Source of the DNA: Neopestalotiopsis rosae | Lineage: Eukaryota > Ascomycota > Sordariomycetes > Amphisphaeriales > Sporocadaceae | Direction: 5' to 3' | Length of the DNA stretch: 64,000 nt | Assembly: GCA_023078685.1 (NCBI GenBank) | Contig: JALGAS010000003.1 | Span: 3,844,001-3,908,000 of the forward strand | Shown here: in pieces, positions 44,099 to 56,300 of the stretch | Layout: each line of letters begins with the position of its first letter | How positions within the stretch are numbered: position 1 is the first letter of the stretch | Translations under genes and position numbers: made by a program | Notes under the pieces: generated by a model | What the model was told of the DNA's origin: nothing | Seen by the model: the letters and a program-made list of their open reading frames with translations, nothing else | Database searches by the model: none

Positions 44099-46165
44099 AT
44101 GTCTTTATTTACGCGAATGCTGATCGCCTCCACAGCGCTGGCTCGCTTGGCCGCCAGCAGCACACCTGTAAGCGACAGCCATGGATCAGATCCCAGCCCT
44201 ACAGCGTCGCCAAAGCCCAACTTCATCTTCATCATGACCGATGACCAAGATCTACACCTCAATTCGTTGGACTACATGCCTGCTGTCCGCAAGCACTTTA
44301 CGGAAAAGGGAACGACGTTCGACAAGCACTACACCACCGTATCACTGTGCTGTCCTTCGAGAGTAACCCTCTTCACGGGACGGGCCGCGCACAATACCAA
44401 TGTGACGGATATCGTGCCTCCCTATGGTGAGTCCAAAATCAGGATTGCGATAACTGAGATCTAATGTCAGTACAGGTGGATACTCGCAGTTTATCGCCGA
44501 GGGATGGAATGACAATTATCTGCCAGTATGGCTTCAGGCGGAGGGCTACAACACATATATGTCTGGCAAGATCATGAACGGCTTTTCAGATCACAATTAT
44601 GATAAGCCTCCACCAAAAGGATGGACGTCCCGCGACCGTAGGTGTGCTCCAGAACAGTATCACAGTGACATGCTACTAATGTTTGCATTCAAGTATTCGT
44701 TGAGCCAAACACCTATGTATACTATAACGCATCAATGCAGAGAGACAAAGACGAGCCGATGTACTATCCACACAACTACTCAACAGATCTGGTCAGTGAC
44801 AAGGCTGTTCACTTCCTAGACCATGCAATCGACGCGCAGAAGCCATTCTTCCTCGCTGTAACGCCAGTGGGTCCACACTCGGAGTCGGTCCCGGACGGTT
44901 TCTCCCACCCTGTCCCGGCGCATCGGCATGAACACATGTTTCCAGGTCTCAAGGCACCGCGGACGTCAAACTTCAATCCAGATGTGGTAAGTAACCTTCA
45001 AAAAATATTGATGAAAGTGGTTCCCATATTCTGACATTTCCACAAGCCGAGCGGCGGGGGCTGGATCAAGACTCTAGATCAGCTCAACGACACCGTCATC
45101 GACTACATGGACGACTGGTACCGCAACCGTATCCTGGCACTACAGTCAGTCGACGACATGGTTGACGACATTTTGCGGCGTATGGAGAGGGACCAGGATG
45201 TACTCGACAACACATACCTCATCTACACGTCGGACAATGGGTACCACGTCGGCCAGCACCGGCTCGCACCCGGTAAGACGTGCGCCATCGAGGAGGACAT
45301 CAACATTCCCTTCATCATCCGAGGCCCCGGCATCGACGCTGGCAAGACGGTCAGCATCCCAACCACGCATACTGACCTCGTGCCCACGCTCTTCCAGCTA
45401 GCCGGCATCCCGCTGCAGGACGAGTTTGACGGCGAGCCCATGCCCGTGACTTCAGAACAGATCGAGGCTTGCGAACACAAGAATGAGCATGTTGGTGTCG
45501 AATACTGGGGTGTAGGCATCCCGGAAGGCAAATATGACGGTAGTGGAGCCCTGATGGTCGGAGGTAAGAAAAGCGGCTGCTCAGCGCTCAAGTTGATGTT
45601 CGTGCAAGATACTAATGACTTTGCTTAGGAGGCGGCCTGTTCAATACGTACAAGGCCACCCGCGTCATCAGCGACGACTATAACATCGCTTATATAGTCT
45701 GGTGTTTGAACGAGCATGAGCTGTACGACATGACGGTAAGTTGCACCTCCTGCCATGAGCAAGCCTCAAGTGCATTACTTGAGCTGACTCCATCTACTGC
45801 AGAATGATCCCGGCCAGATGAACAACCTATACGATCAAAACGGCACCATTAACGGCTGGCCGATCCCGCAGCTGACCAACCGCATCGACGCGCTGGTCCT
45901 GACACTCAAGGCGTGCCAGGGTATCGTGTGCACGCGGCCATGGCTGACGCTGCACCCTCAGGGCGACGTGCACAACCTGGCCGACGCCATGGACCCCAAG
46001 TTTGACGACTTTTACCGCGACGAGTCCAAGGTCACCTACTCGGCGTGTATGAAGGGATACCTGCCCGAGTTTGAGGGCGTCCTGTACCCGACGCCGTTCA
46101 TGGTCGGCGCCAACTACTCGGCTGCTTCTGAGCCTCAGCTGAGAATGCCGCGGTGGGTAGCGTGA
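44099..46165 (+). CDS. Secreted arylsulfatase
   Basis: Six exons: 44099-44426, 44476-44637, 44694-44986, 45047-45563, 45629-45735, 45803-46165 (introns 49, 56, 60, 65, 67 bp; all phases agree), 589 residues. A signal peptide (about 1-19) precedes PNFIFIMTDDQD, the metal-binding start of the sulfatase fold (D48, D49). The active-site signature CCPSR (84-88) fits C-x-P-x-R, so C84 should be converted to formylglycine. Also seen are GWNDNYLPVWLQAEGYNTYMSGK, TPVGPHSE, YTSDNGYHVGQHRLAPGKTCAIEEDINIPFIIRGPG and THTDLVPTLFQLAG, all typical of fungal arylsulfatases. It hydrolyses aryl sulfates outside the cell or in the secretory pathway, as in sulfur scavenging. No sulfur-control element was identified. 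Confidence 0.92.
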
Positions 46166-46785
46166 AGCGGCTTTGCAATGTAGAGAGCCGCTCTCTGTTG
46201 GGTTTTGCACTTCCTGTCGTTGTAACTTAGAGATTAGAAACATATATGGCCACTCCTTTAATGTAAAATTGTATATATGGATTTGAAGTCTGATTGTGAC
46301 AAGGTCCATGAAATGCACGGGCAGCTTGGTGCGGATCGCGGGTACGGCTCCGGCCGTAATGATCTTCATTGCAGGTCCCATCACCAAGACAATGATCTAC
46401 CCGGTTCGTCTTCCCTGAGCGGAGACCTGGCCGGTGTGAAAGGTCCAAGATGAATGTAGTCAGTCAACAGTGCATACTTCTCAAGCGCTGACAGCCGCAG
46501 CAGCATGGAGTTTACCTCCTAATACCTGCCGGACTTAAGCGCCGGACTTTGCCAAGCGCTAGCGGAACCGCGTTTCGGAGCCGAAGCGCTTGATAGCTCT
46601 CGATGCTGGTGATACTGATTCATGGGCAGCAAAATGTATAATTGACGAAAGATATATATAGGAAGGGCTTCGATGAGGTAAATGTATAATCAAAAGCACT
46701 CACCAGATATTCAGAGCATCAAGTCATCACCTTAGCTGTAAAACTTACCACATAATTGTGAAGTAACAAACCACCAAACAACACC
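46166..46785. other. Intergenic region, sulfatase / isochorismatase
   Basis: About 620 bp. It contains TATATATA at 46653-46660, 126 bp ahead of the isochorismatase-like ATG, and several AGCGC/GCGCT palindromic hexamer-like pieces near 46540-46590. No supported gene. Confidence 0.5.
46653..46660 (+). promoter_or_regulatory. TATA element of isochorismatase-like gene
   Basis: TATATATA lies 126 bp upstream of the ATG at 46786, with an A/C-rich leader ending AACACCATGG. By position only. Confidence 0.5.
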
Positions 46786-47430
46786 ATGGCATCGACATCT
46801 CAGCCCAACCATCCTTCGCACTATGGTCCGTCGGACACTGCATTGCTTCTCCTGGATTATCACAACATCATCCTGTCCACGATTCCAGTAGAGGCGGAAA
46901 AGGAAAAGCTGGTCAAGTCTACACAAGCACTCGTGGCAGCGGCAAGGGAAAACAAGGTGCCGATTCTGCACTGTCTAATCGGCACCTCGAGGGAACCGAT
47001 GCCCACCAGCAAGCTGGTAGCCCGCTGGGAGGAATCGTTCAAGCCGGCCCTCCAGTCCAACCCGGACCTAGCGCTGCAGATCTCCAGCCTGGCGGGCGAC
47101 AAGACTTCCAACTCGGAATACTTTTTCGACCGGGTGCCCGGCCGCGTGTCGGCGCTCAAGTCCGAGGGCATCATGGAGCTGCTCAAGACCAAGCTCGGGG
47201 TCAAGAGCCTCGTGCTCGGCGGCGTGGTGTCGAGCGGCTGCGTGCTCAGCACGGCCCGGAACGCGGCCGACGAGGACTTTGTCGTCACCGTCGTCCCGGA
47301 CGCGTGCTGGGACCGGGAGGTCGAGGTGCACAATACCGTCATGGACAAGATCATTCCCATGACCGGTCATACCGTTAGTGTCGAGGAGGCGGTCAACATT
47401 CTCAAGGGCAGCGGCGCAAAGTCGGGATAA
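46786..47430 (+). CDS. Isochorismatase-fold cysteine hydrolase
   Basis: Intronless, 214 residues. The Rossmann-like hydrolase fold uses a Cys/Asp/Lys triad to cleave amide or vinyl-ether bonds. D24 in ALLLLDYHN and C152 in GGVVSSGCVLSTARNAAD are in place. The usual catalytic lysine position (before the AF/AL turn) appears as arginine, FFDRVPGRVSAL (R116). That substitution could alter or abolish classical activity. There is no signal peptide, so it is probably cytosolic. The lack of introns and small size are common for the family. The substrate is unknown, and the neighbours (sulfatase, GH17) do not suggest one. Confidence 0.88.
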   Translation: MASTSQPNHPSHYGPSDTALLLLDYHNIILSTIPVEAEKEKLVKSTQALVAAARENKVPILHCLIGTSREPMPTSKLVARWEESFKPALQSNPDLALQISSLAGDKTSNSEYFFDRVPGRVSALKSEGIMELLKTKLGVKSLVLGGVVSSGCVLSTARNAADEDFVVTVVPDACWDREVEVHNTVMDKIIPMTGHTVSVEEAVNILKGSGAKSG

Positions 47431-50181
47431 AGGGGAGGAACTGATGGGATCCATTCATGGTGCAACGTGCGAGTGTATAACTGGTTTGTGCGGCCAAGGT
47501 GCCGACGACATTTCACTTGCGAGGCTCTATCGCGGCCTTGATGTTGTTTGGATTCGATGCCTCGTCATCTTTGAATAGTGCGAATATGTTGATTCTAGGC
47601 CTTGCAGAAATCTATTGAGAAGCTTTCCGACATTCTGATCTTCGAGGCTACTGGTGACAATCGGGACGAACGAGCATGAGCTTTGTCCAGCGAGGCAGTG
47701 CACAGCACTACCTAGCAGGTTTAGTTATTTCTTTACCCCTTAGAAATAAACATGAGATGGAATTAGACCTTCCCTTAATTATTGGAGCAGAATAGAAGGG
47801 ATCCATTTGTATCAAAGTGCTTGAATTTCTTATTCGAATGGAGCCACACAGGGTCGAGGTTCCTCTGCACATGGACTGCGTGGTGCCCATCATCCTATCT
47901 TTGCAGTATCACATGCATAGTTGCACATGTAGAGCACACAAGCACATGTTTCCAAGACATGCTGCCCCGATAACTGCGATCGATATGACAAGATGTCGCA
48001 GAATGAAACGAAGTCCTGGATAACAGTCATACGGCAAGGGAAAGCTGTTCGCATAGTCGGGCAATGCAATGCTGGCAGTCAGCTGATTGAAGTGATTGCC
48101 TTGACCTGCTGTTCAGCTGTGTGTGCATATTTTACAGAAGTACGGACGCGCGCCTAGGTGTACGTAACGGCCAGTTCCGTCGCCTACTGCAGGGGTACAG
48201 GCCTTAAGCGACTCGTTGGTCATGGCGTTTTGGCACCGCTGTTTGGAAAGCATTTTCGTGCCTTGTGCAACATCCAATTGCATGTCTTGGGCAGCTTGAG
48301 GGCATTTTCGACTTTTCGTTCCGGTTCGGCAGTTTTCTTCATACTAGTCGTGATGTGACAGGCGATTGACATCACGTTGCAAAGTTTAATGCTCTCTCAA
48401 AGGGCTCCCCGCGGTCTTGTCCTTCGTCATAATGGATACTCGTACCCCGCGGAGAAGAGGGAAAAAGTTCTTTGCGAGATGCCCAACGAAGACACTAAAG
48501 CAATACATAGTAGTCACAAGGAGGGATTTTATCCAGCATTTGTACGAGATTTTCTCGTGTGTGTGCGGTCGTGTGTGCTAGGCTGGCTGCCTGCTCGTGT
48601 TCTGTGTTTTTCTTATGTTTCCTTTGCATGAGCTGGTCTGCGGGCAGTGCCTGACTAGCGAATTATGGGGGCCAGTAATTGGCAGGTTACAGGCGTCGAC
48701 AGGCAACTCCGATCGACCCGATTTTCTCAGTGCCCCTGAATCTGAATAATGATGATGCGTGCACGTATTCACATACGAAAAGCAGCAATCCGAGAATAAC
48801 CCGTGACTCAAATGTCAAAGATTCGAGGCCTAGAGGGGGAAATACGAAAAGAGCTCCTTGAATGTAGGTAGTAGGTAATAGTGAATGATTCAAACACTGT
48901 TGTGCCAATAGTCGAAATGAGGCTCACTTTTACCCCAGGCCTAGGCCAAAGGGCCATTATTTCCAATATGTCCGAGGGAAAAAAGGAAAGGGAGGGCTTC
49001 CGAATTGAATTATATGAATTGCCAATTACAGCGGCACCACGACGGGGCCTCATGTCCCAAGTAGTAAGATGAGCGTTCAAGCCTCTTTTAATATCTGCTC
49101 ACCCGTTGCACCACAACATGGAAATTGCATTGGGCCAAAAATATCTTCAAGATTGGGGTAGTCAAGGTAGGTGCTGGCCAGTGCTGCTTTGAGCCTTGGA
49201 TTGCTGCTCGACTTGCCTGGGTTACTGCTTGGTTGCTGCTTGCTTAAGCTGTCCACGTCATTAGTCGACCATTCTTGGGCGGCAGATCCACCACCAGGGA
49301 CACCAGGACCGAACCATAATTCCCCATCGAGGCTGAGCACCATGCCAGCGTTGCGCCCAAAGGCGGCGGGCCGGAAAGCCAATACGAGAGAATGGAGACT
49401 TCTTTCTGCCAGTCAAGCCAGTCTCTGCCCAGTGCTTCCCACTCTTTGGCCAGTCAAGCAGTCAAGGCACTGAGCAACGACTCTGCTGGCGCCAGTCGCG
49501 TCCCACTTGGAAATCGTCCAGGGCAGACGTAGCGCCGGCAGCGGGGGCAGCGGATGCGGTCTTGGCTTGGTCTAGACGAAGCCATCGGTCAGGGGAACCA
49601 CTACCAAGTTGGACGACTTGAACGAATCTGCCAATCACCACCCCTCCACCGTTGGACGCATCCTGACCATACCACGCACCACGGTCACCTTTTGCACTCA
49701 CTTTTGCACGCTTTGTCACCACACAAACCACACCCACACCCCCCTTTGCCTAAGTATATCCCTGCTATAGCCGACTTGGCCGACACCCTGGTCAGGAATG
49801 GATACCCCCATCTGGATCGATTGGGAACTCATGGATCAGGTTTTGATCCCTAGGACCCGGATCATTGTTTTCAAGCGCTTCTAGAACCGCTGATCCGGTA
49901 CCCATCCAGGAGTTTTTCTTGGGATCTTGGCAGTGAGATTTCTGTATTCTTCAATCCTAGATAATAAAACCCTTCTCTTTCAAAAGTCATTCTCTCAAAA
50001 GGATTCTGTATTTTCTACAGTTTTCATACACATTCTTTTTCAAGAATTAAAACGTAAAATACCAAAAAATAACCCACACTCGCTGAAAACCAAAAGAAAG
50101 ACAGTCTAATTCGATTGCTGTATCACTCGCTATAATACAGCTTTATTTTTTATTCTCTTAATTTTTTTTCCTCTTTTCAAG
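47431..50181. other. Intergenic region, 2.75 kb
   Basis: No supported gene. The right third (about 49.4-50.18 kb) is C/T-rich and then A/T-rich, ending TTTTCCTCTTTTCAAGATGCG. This pyrimidine-rich leader is typical of highly expressed fungal genes and is presumably the GH17 promoter and 5' UTR. Confidence 0.55.
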
Positions 50182-51436
50182 ATGCGTATGTCACTTGCTC
50201 TCACCGGCCTTGCTGCCGTGGCCGTCAACGCCAGCTGTAAGGGAAGATCCGCCACCACGGCCACCGGATCCTCTGCTGCCGCCTCCACCGGCACCTCCTC
50301 TGGCTCCGGTTCCATCTCCTACCCGGCCACCAACGGCACTCTCGCCAGCAGCGCCGCCGCCCACAATGCCGCCCCCTCCAGCAGCGTTGCCGCCTCCAGC
50401 AGTGTCGCCGCCAGCAGCGTCTCCTCCTCGGCCGCCGCTGCCAGCGCCACCGCGTCGAGCGTCCAGACCAGCTCCAAGGCTGCCACCGCCGCCGCCAACT
50501 CGGGTATCAAGGGTTTCAACTACGGTGCCTTCTTCCTGAACCAGCAGGCCCTGACCCAGACCGACTTCGAGGCCGAGTTCAACCGTGCCCAGAACCTGCC
50601 CGGCACCAGCGGCTGGAACAGCGCCCGTCTTTACACCATGAGTATGTGCTTCGATATGATATCCCTTTTCTTGACTTGACAACTAACAACCGATTACAGT
50701 TGAGTGGGGTACTGCCAACAGCGTCATTCCTGCCATCCCGGCTGCCATTGCTACCCAGACCACCCTTCTTCTGGGTCTCTGGATCTCTGGAGGTGATGCC
50801 GCCATCACCAACGAGCTCGCTGCTCTCGAGTCGGCCATTGCCACCTACGGCACTGCCTTCACTGACCTCGTCGTCGGTATCTCGGTCGGTTCCGAGGATC
50901 TGTACCGTGACGCCAACAACGAGGTCGGCACCAGCGCCACCTACCTGATGGACTGCATCTCCAAGGTCCGCAGCGCCATTGCCGACACCACCCTGTCCGG
51001 CGTCCCCATTGGCCACGTCGACACCTACGACTCCTTCCTCAACTCGACCAACACGGCCGTCATTGACGCCATTGACTGGATCGGCTTCGACGGCTACCCC
51101 TACTGGGAGACCGCCCTGCCCAACTCCATCGACGACGCCAACGAGCGCTTCTACTCGGGCTACAACAAGACCATGGCCCTCGCCAACGGCAAGCCCGTCT
51201 ACGTGACCGAGACCGGCTGGCCCACCTCTGGCGACGACCAGAACCTCGCCGTCGCCTCCGCCGAGAACGCCCGCAAGTACTGGCAGACCATTGCCTGCTC
51301 CCTGGTTGACAGCAACATCAACATCTGGTGGTACAACCTCCAGGAGTCCCAGTACGGCACCGCCACCCCCGACTTTGGTGTCTACGGTGCTGGTGACCTG
51401 TCCCAGCTCGACCCCCTGTACGAACTCTCCTGCTAA
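50182..51436 (+). CDS. GH17 beta-1,3-glucanase/transglucosidase (cell wall)
   Basis: Exons 50182-50641 and 50700-51436 flank intron 50642-50699 (GTATGT...TACAG, phase 1), giving 398 residues. A signal peptide (about 1-18) is followed by a ~90-residue Ser/Ala/Thr-rich stretch, probably O-glycosylated. The GH17 barrel begins at GIKGFNYGAFFLN. The catalytic acid is in VVGISVGSEDLYRD and the nucleophile in PVYVTETGWPTSG. The fold ends at LYELSC, as in the family. These wall proteins remodel beta-1,3-glucan. Codon use is strongly biased to C-ending codons with a pyrimidine-rich leader, which fits high expression. A second ATG six bases in (50188) would serve equally. No GPI-anchor signal follows the domain, so release into the wall or medium is likely. 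Confidence 0.92.
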
Positions 51437-51791
51437 GCGAGTTAACTCGCTTTTCGGGTTTCCATTTTTTTGGTTCAATTTAGCGACAAGGACGGTTGGC
51501 AATCATCACCTTTGGATCTGGCAAATAGAAGAGGCGTAAAAGCTGTTTTGTACATATGTACTTAGAGAATTTGTAATTTACAGGCTACCATGTCCTGATC
51601 GCCTTGAAAATGCCCGTCCACTCATTTAGTGTATGTCTTGGTGAACCTACGTCTGTCAGTCCTGAGGGGATATCTCCCCGCTACTTAGTCTTGTCGATCT
51701 TCTCAAGGCAAACCGAGCAAGGTTCAGTAATGCGGCTGTGCCGTGTTCGTGAGCTAGTCCCTACTGGCTGGATACCGGCACTACAATAGAT
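51437..51791. other. Convergent spacer, GH17 / PHD protein
   Basis: 355 bp between facing 3' ends, starting with a small GCGAGTTAACTCGC inverted repeat right after the GH17 stop (51436-51449). Presumed 3' UTRs. No gene. Confidence 0.55.
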
Positions 51792-53348
51792 TTACGACTT
51801 AGCAAATGCCCTTGCTGGTCATTGTATGGAGTTGAACCATGTCAGAAAGATGACAAGGGATAGGAAATTGGGACAACTGAGATGCGAGGTTCTGTGTACT
51901 TACTCCCGTTCTCGGCCACCTTCTTGCCGCTTCGAGCGTCAAAAGTTGCAAGGCTGAACGCTTCAAAGTCGTTTTTATCTTCAAAATCACCTTCGTTGAG
52001 GTTTATACCAGCCAAAACTCCAGTCCCCACCTTTGGCCATGCCGCAGGAATGTCCTCGGATCTTTCTCGATCCGTTTGGCCTTGACTTCCATTCGCTGTC
52101 GGAGTGTCTGGTGCGGGGACTGTCGGTTTGAAGTAGATGGGCCCCGGACTTCCGGGCGGCGGTGCGGCTGCGGCTTTAGCTGATGCCGGAGGGCGTCCTC
52201 GTTTGGGGCCGTTGGGCTCGGGAAAGATTGGGAGGTCAGGGTGAAGTTCGAGGCTGTATAGGACAAGGTTGACTAATTGACTCTGTGGAAGTCCCGACAA
52301 ATATGCTCGTTTCTGACAAGATTAATACATAATGATCGCCGTCAAATGTTTTAGGAAACCTCAAACTTACCTGATCAACGGTTTTTGAGGGCCAACTCAC
52401 GCCTCTGTGCCCGGTGACGCTTTTCTTCTTGGCGAGATGCTTCTCTCGCTTTGCTGAGCAGCCTCGACAGAACCATGATCGAGATTCGTCACTAACGAAA
52501 TCATCGTCAATGTAGGGGTCGTGGCACATCTGGTGCCAGCATAGATTACAGCCATCACAAAAGACGATTTGATTGTTAATCGGGCTGAGTCCGCGTGTGC
52601 ATACTTTGCAGAGTGCCTGCTCTGCTGTTCTCTTGCCGTAGTGCTTTCTCTTTCCCCCTCCTGCTGCTGTAGCCGGATTGAATTGGTTGGGCTTGAGGAT
52701 CTGGCGGCCAGACTTGGTCATGGTGGGCGTTACATCATGGTATTCTTCCTCCTCTTCAGTCTCCGGCGGGTCACTAAGCGGCGAGGATCCACGGTCCTCA
52801 CCTTTTCCTACACGTTTACGCTTGGTACCGCTGCTTGGCAATTTTCCCTTTTTTTCGACCCTCTCGGGTTTCTCTATCTTCGCCGCCTTTGGAGGACGTC
52901 CTCTAGGCTTTGGACCGGGTTTGGACGAAGGTCTTGCGGGCGTCTCTTTGACTTCTATTTTAGGCAATACGAGTGACGGAACTGCGCGCGGTGGTAAAAC
53001 CTGTGCGGGAGCTGGCATTGGAAGAGATATTGATGTGTTCATGCTCATGACAAGGCGTCTTTTGGCATCCTCGTACGATGTCTTATTGATCGACCCTGCT
53101 GCCGATGCAGAAGAAATTGCGGAGCTCAGATTATTGGGCTCGCCTCGAATTCGCTTCAGGATCATCTCAGTCGTCGCGGAGAACTGTGGCGTGTAGTGAG
53201 GTCGGGGCTGCGAGATTGCCGCCGAATCGAGGGCCGCGATTCCAGCGCCTGCGGCCGCGCGCAATCTTGCCTCCATCTCCCCAGAAGCCGACTCCTGTGA
53301 AGGCATCGTTTCAGGACCATCTTGTCCGTCCTTCTCATCAGCGGCCAT
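51792..53348 (-). CDS. PHD-finger protein with AT-hook-like motifs
   Basis: Exons 53348-52371, 52312-51904 and a 23-nt final exon 51814-51792 (introns 58 and 89 bp; phases 0 and 1), 469 residues. The long N-terminal region is disordered and basic, with an AT-hook-like KPRGRPPKAAK (about 147-157) and an acidic ETEEEEEYHD. The PHD finger (about 246-298) has the C4-H-C3 ligands: CKVC, CDGC, the H and C of WHQMC, and WFCRGC. After the splice come KRAYLSGLPQSQLVNLVLYSLELHPDLP and a second AT-hook-like RGRPP. It is a chromatin reader of histone tails, probably nuclear. The last mini-exon is inferred from phase and an early stop, so the C-terminus is uncertain. Confidence 0.82.
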
Positions 53349-56300
53349 ATTGTCTGCTAGTGCGCGCTGTTGCCATTGGCCGAGGAAGCTATATATGGTG
53401 TTAGTCGGACAAAACTTCTGGGGCCGCATTTCAGGACTCACGTAAATATTCAATGACTACGGTGCGAGTGCGACCAATGACTAGTCGCTTATAATTGTTT
53501 CTTATTGCGTATCAGCACTCGCGAAGGGAAATGGCACGATCGGGAGAATTGTGCAAGGTTGGCGTAGTAAACACGTGACGCCCACGTGATATTGTCCCAT
53601 AGCTCCACCAGCATCGTTGCTTCCCCAACCTGAATGTTTCATCCGGCCGACCACTCGCAGTGTCTTTGTATTGCTGCATCGCATCTTCCGTTGTTGTAGT
53701 CGGAGGACTGCAAAATACGTTCAAGAAATTATAACATGCATACTTTCGGCAATGATCATATCGCTCTACAATCGTGCTTTCACCCCAACGATCAAGGCGT
53801 GAGTTCTGCTTTCCTTTGCAGTCAGTAGAGTGATTTCAATATCGGTGATATTTCTTTGCCAGATTAATACTTGCAGTAGCGATGTCTTTTACTGTTTAGT
53901 TTTGCTCATTGCCATGAGGTATACGGCAGAATTTCGTTGTATTTAGTGTAATAGGTTCTCGAGGGAGGCATTCCGCTGACCCATGGTCGTTTTCCGAGTA
54001 TCGGCAAATTTACCTTTACATGACCCGGAAGTGCTTCGAATCGTGCTCGTAAAGATCTTTCGAGTGAATCGTTGAAACTGTGTTTTCGCAAGGTACAGCG
54101 TTGTTGTGGAAAAGCCCAATTGAAATGAATATGGTCTTCGTATGTTGGTCACATGGGACATAATCGTTTGCTTTCTGTATTTGTAACGAAACTTGATTTT
54201 TTTTTTCTTGCTTTCTCTACAGCATTATACGTGTGTTGTTACTACGGACAAGTTTGCAACAACTTCGAACGATGTCAAGGATTGAACCAAGCATCAAAAC
54301 AAGAATACAACAGTGCAATGTTCAAAAGACACCGCTGAAGACGTGTGAAATGATGGCCATCGAGCGACTCAGTAAGATCTCGATCATATGACCGCACTGT
54401 AGGCCGTGGATGATAGTTGTGAGACGTTAAATTTACCATGGCCAGGAAAGCCACAATAAAAACCCCAGTTTCCAGGGGAGTCTTTGTAACATCATTCAGT
54501 GCGATGCTCCATACCACTCTTGCAAGTTTGTCGTGGTGAAAGATTCTTGGTTACTCAATCATCCATCGCATTCAAGGCGTATTATAAACGAAGAACAATT
54601 AGCTTTCGCTCTTGGTGGATGAACATATCGTACTTTAGATCATTGCTTTGCTTAAATATAACCAGAGTATATCATCACTCATGATGTCTAGGTCTTCAAA
54701 ACTCCATTGCTTTGTTGAACGCATTCATGCCTGATCTCGCACCAGATTCATCGGGATCGTCTTATGCCAGGGGAGAACGAAGGAAGACGAAATGGGAATC
54801 GTAACCTCTTCTTGTCCAAGAGATCCAGAAACACGGAAAGGCCAGCTACACTCGAATGATTCCTTCAAGACAGAAAAGTGAAATTGGCACAATAGTCTTG
54901 CTGGCACTATCTACGAATATCTTGCTGCCAACTATTGTCTGGCGAGGATGCTTATGGCTATTTCTCAACGATACTGTGTTTTGACCTCGCGATACAAAAC
55001 GTACGAAATTGACTATGATGCTCATGTTCCGATATATGCAGAACCGGATGACTTTCATATCATGGTTGTATATAAACCCAGATTTTTGCACCCACGCTAC
55101 ACGATAAAATCAGGACTATCGTACGCGGCGGCCGTACACAAGAAAGGACATGGCAATTTGAGAAAAGTAAAACCAACTGATCTGAATAGTGGTCACTACA
55201 GTATTGTGCAGTGTAGTCAGTCATAGACGACATCAACAATACGCACAAAATGGGATGCCTACTGATTGGTCACAGACACAGTCACTGATCATGTAGCTCA
55301 ATGACGCACTTAACGCCGATGACCATGCACGATTCGCCCAGTTGCATTTCTAATCAAAAGCATGTCATATTCCTAGAATGGGCACCTCACTTAACGGAAC
55401 ATCGATGATGGAAATAGCCGGACAGTCTTTCTCAAATGCATGTTCGCTAGGCCACGAGGTAAACGTATTGTTGCAACGCCACAATCAAGGCAAATGCACA
55501 AAGGTGCTTGCTTGCATTACTTATAATCAAGTGACGACATGCATGTCGGATAATGTGAGGGCCAATTCACACCTGCCCACATCTCAACGGGCTGCGTGAG
55601 CTGCGTCAATTCTGGTTATGAAGGGGCTTGGACAACCTTGGCCCACTAAAAGCTCGTGAAAGGGTTACCTCTGCAAAAATGCATATCTGGAAGCAAAAGA
55701 GCTCTACCATGGAAAAGGACAAGCACACAGTTCGACACAAAGAGAATATCATCAAACGCGGGATGAAAAAGAGACGGACTGCATGGCTTTTGGCCCAGGA
55801 CCGACTGGTCCGGCTACCAATCCGCTCGCCGCATGCAAGCGAGAATGGCCGATTCGGGCACCATTGCATCATGGGGGAGGAGGAAAGAAAGCCCCCCGGG
55901 GCCCTGGAGCAGCAGCAGCAGCGCATGCTGTAGAAGAAATGCACAGGACGCATGCGTAGTGCTGCGGGGTGTGCATAACCGGGGGAGAAGAAGAGACTCT
56001 TCGAAAGACCTACATACTCGAGGTACTGTACTGTGTGAGGGCTAGATCTGGTAGTGAGCAGGAAATCTAACGACTGGCAAAAAAGTGCCCCCAGTCGATC
56101 AGCGCAGAAAATTGGAAGCCTACAGAACCACACAATCCGCACGATGATGGTGGTGCTTGCTGATGCTGCCGAGGATCTTGAACGATGATGATGTGGTGGA
56201 TGAGCAAAGCGCCTTGACGTCTTTTAGCAGCCACGTACAGTGGACGGATTGGTGGGTTGCTAGCTTGCTTGCTTGCTACCTTGCCCTTCTGAGGGGCCGT

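Noticed and set aside
50191..50682. Long Gly-rich minus-strand frame opposite the GH17 gene.
   Set aside because: It is a shadow of the codon-biased Ser/Ala-rich coding sequence.
55606..56142. 178-codon minus-strand open frame in the gene-poor region.
   Set aside because: The product is cysteine- and serine-scattered with no domain, and a CAG simple repeat lies across it. It is likely a chance frame.
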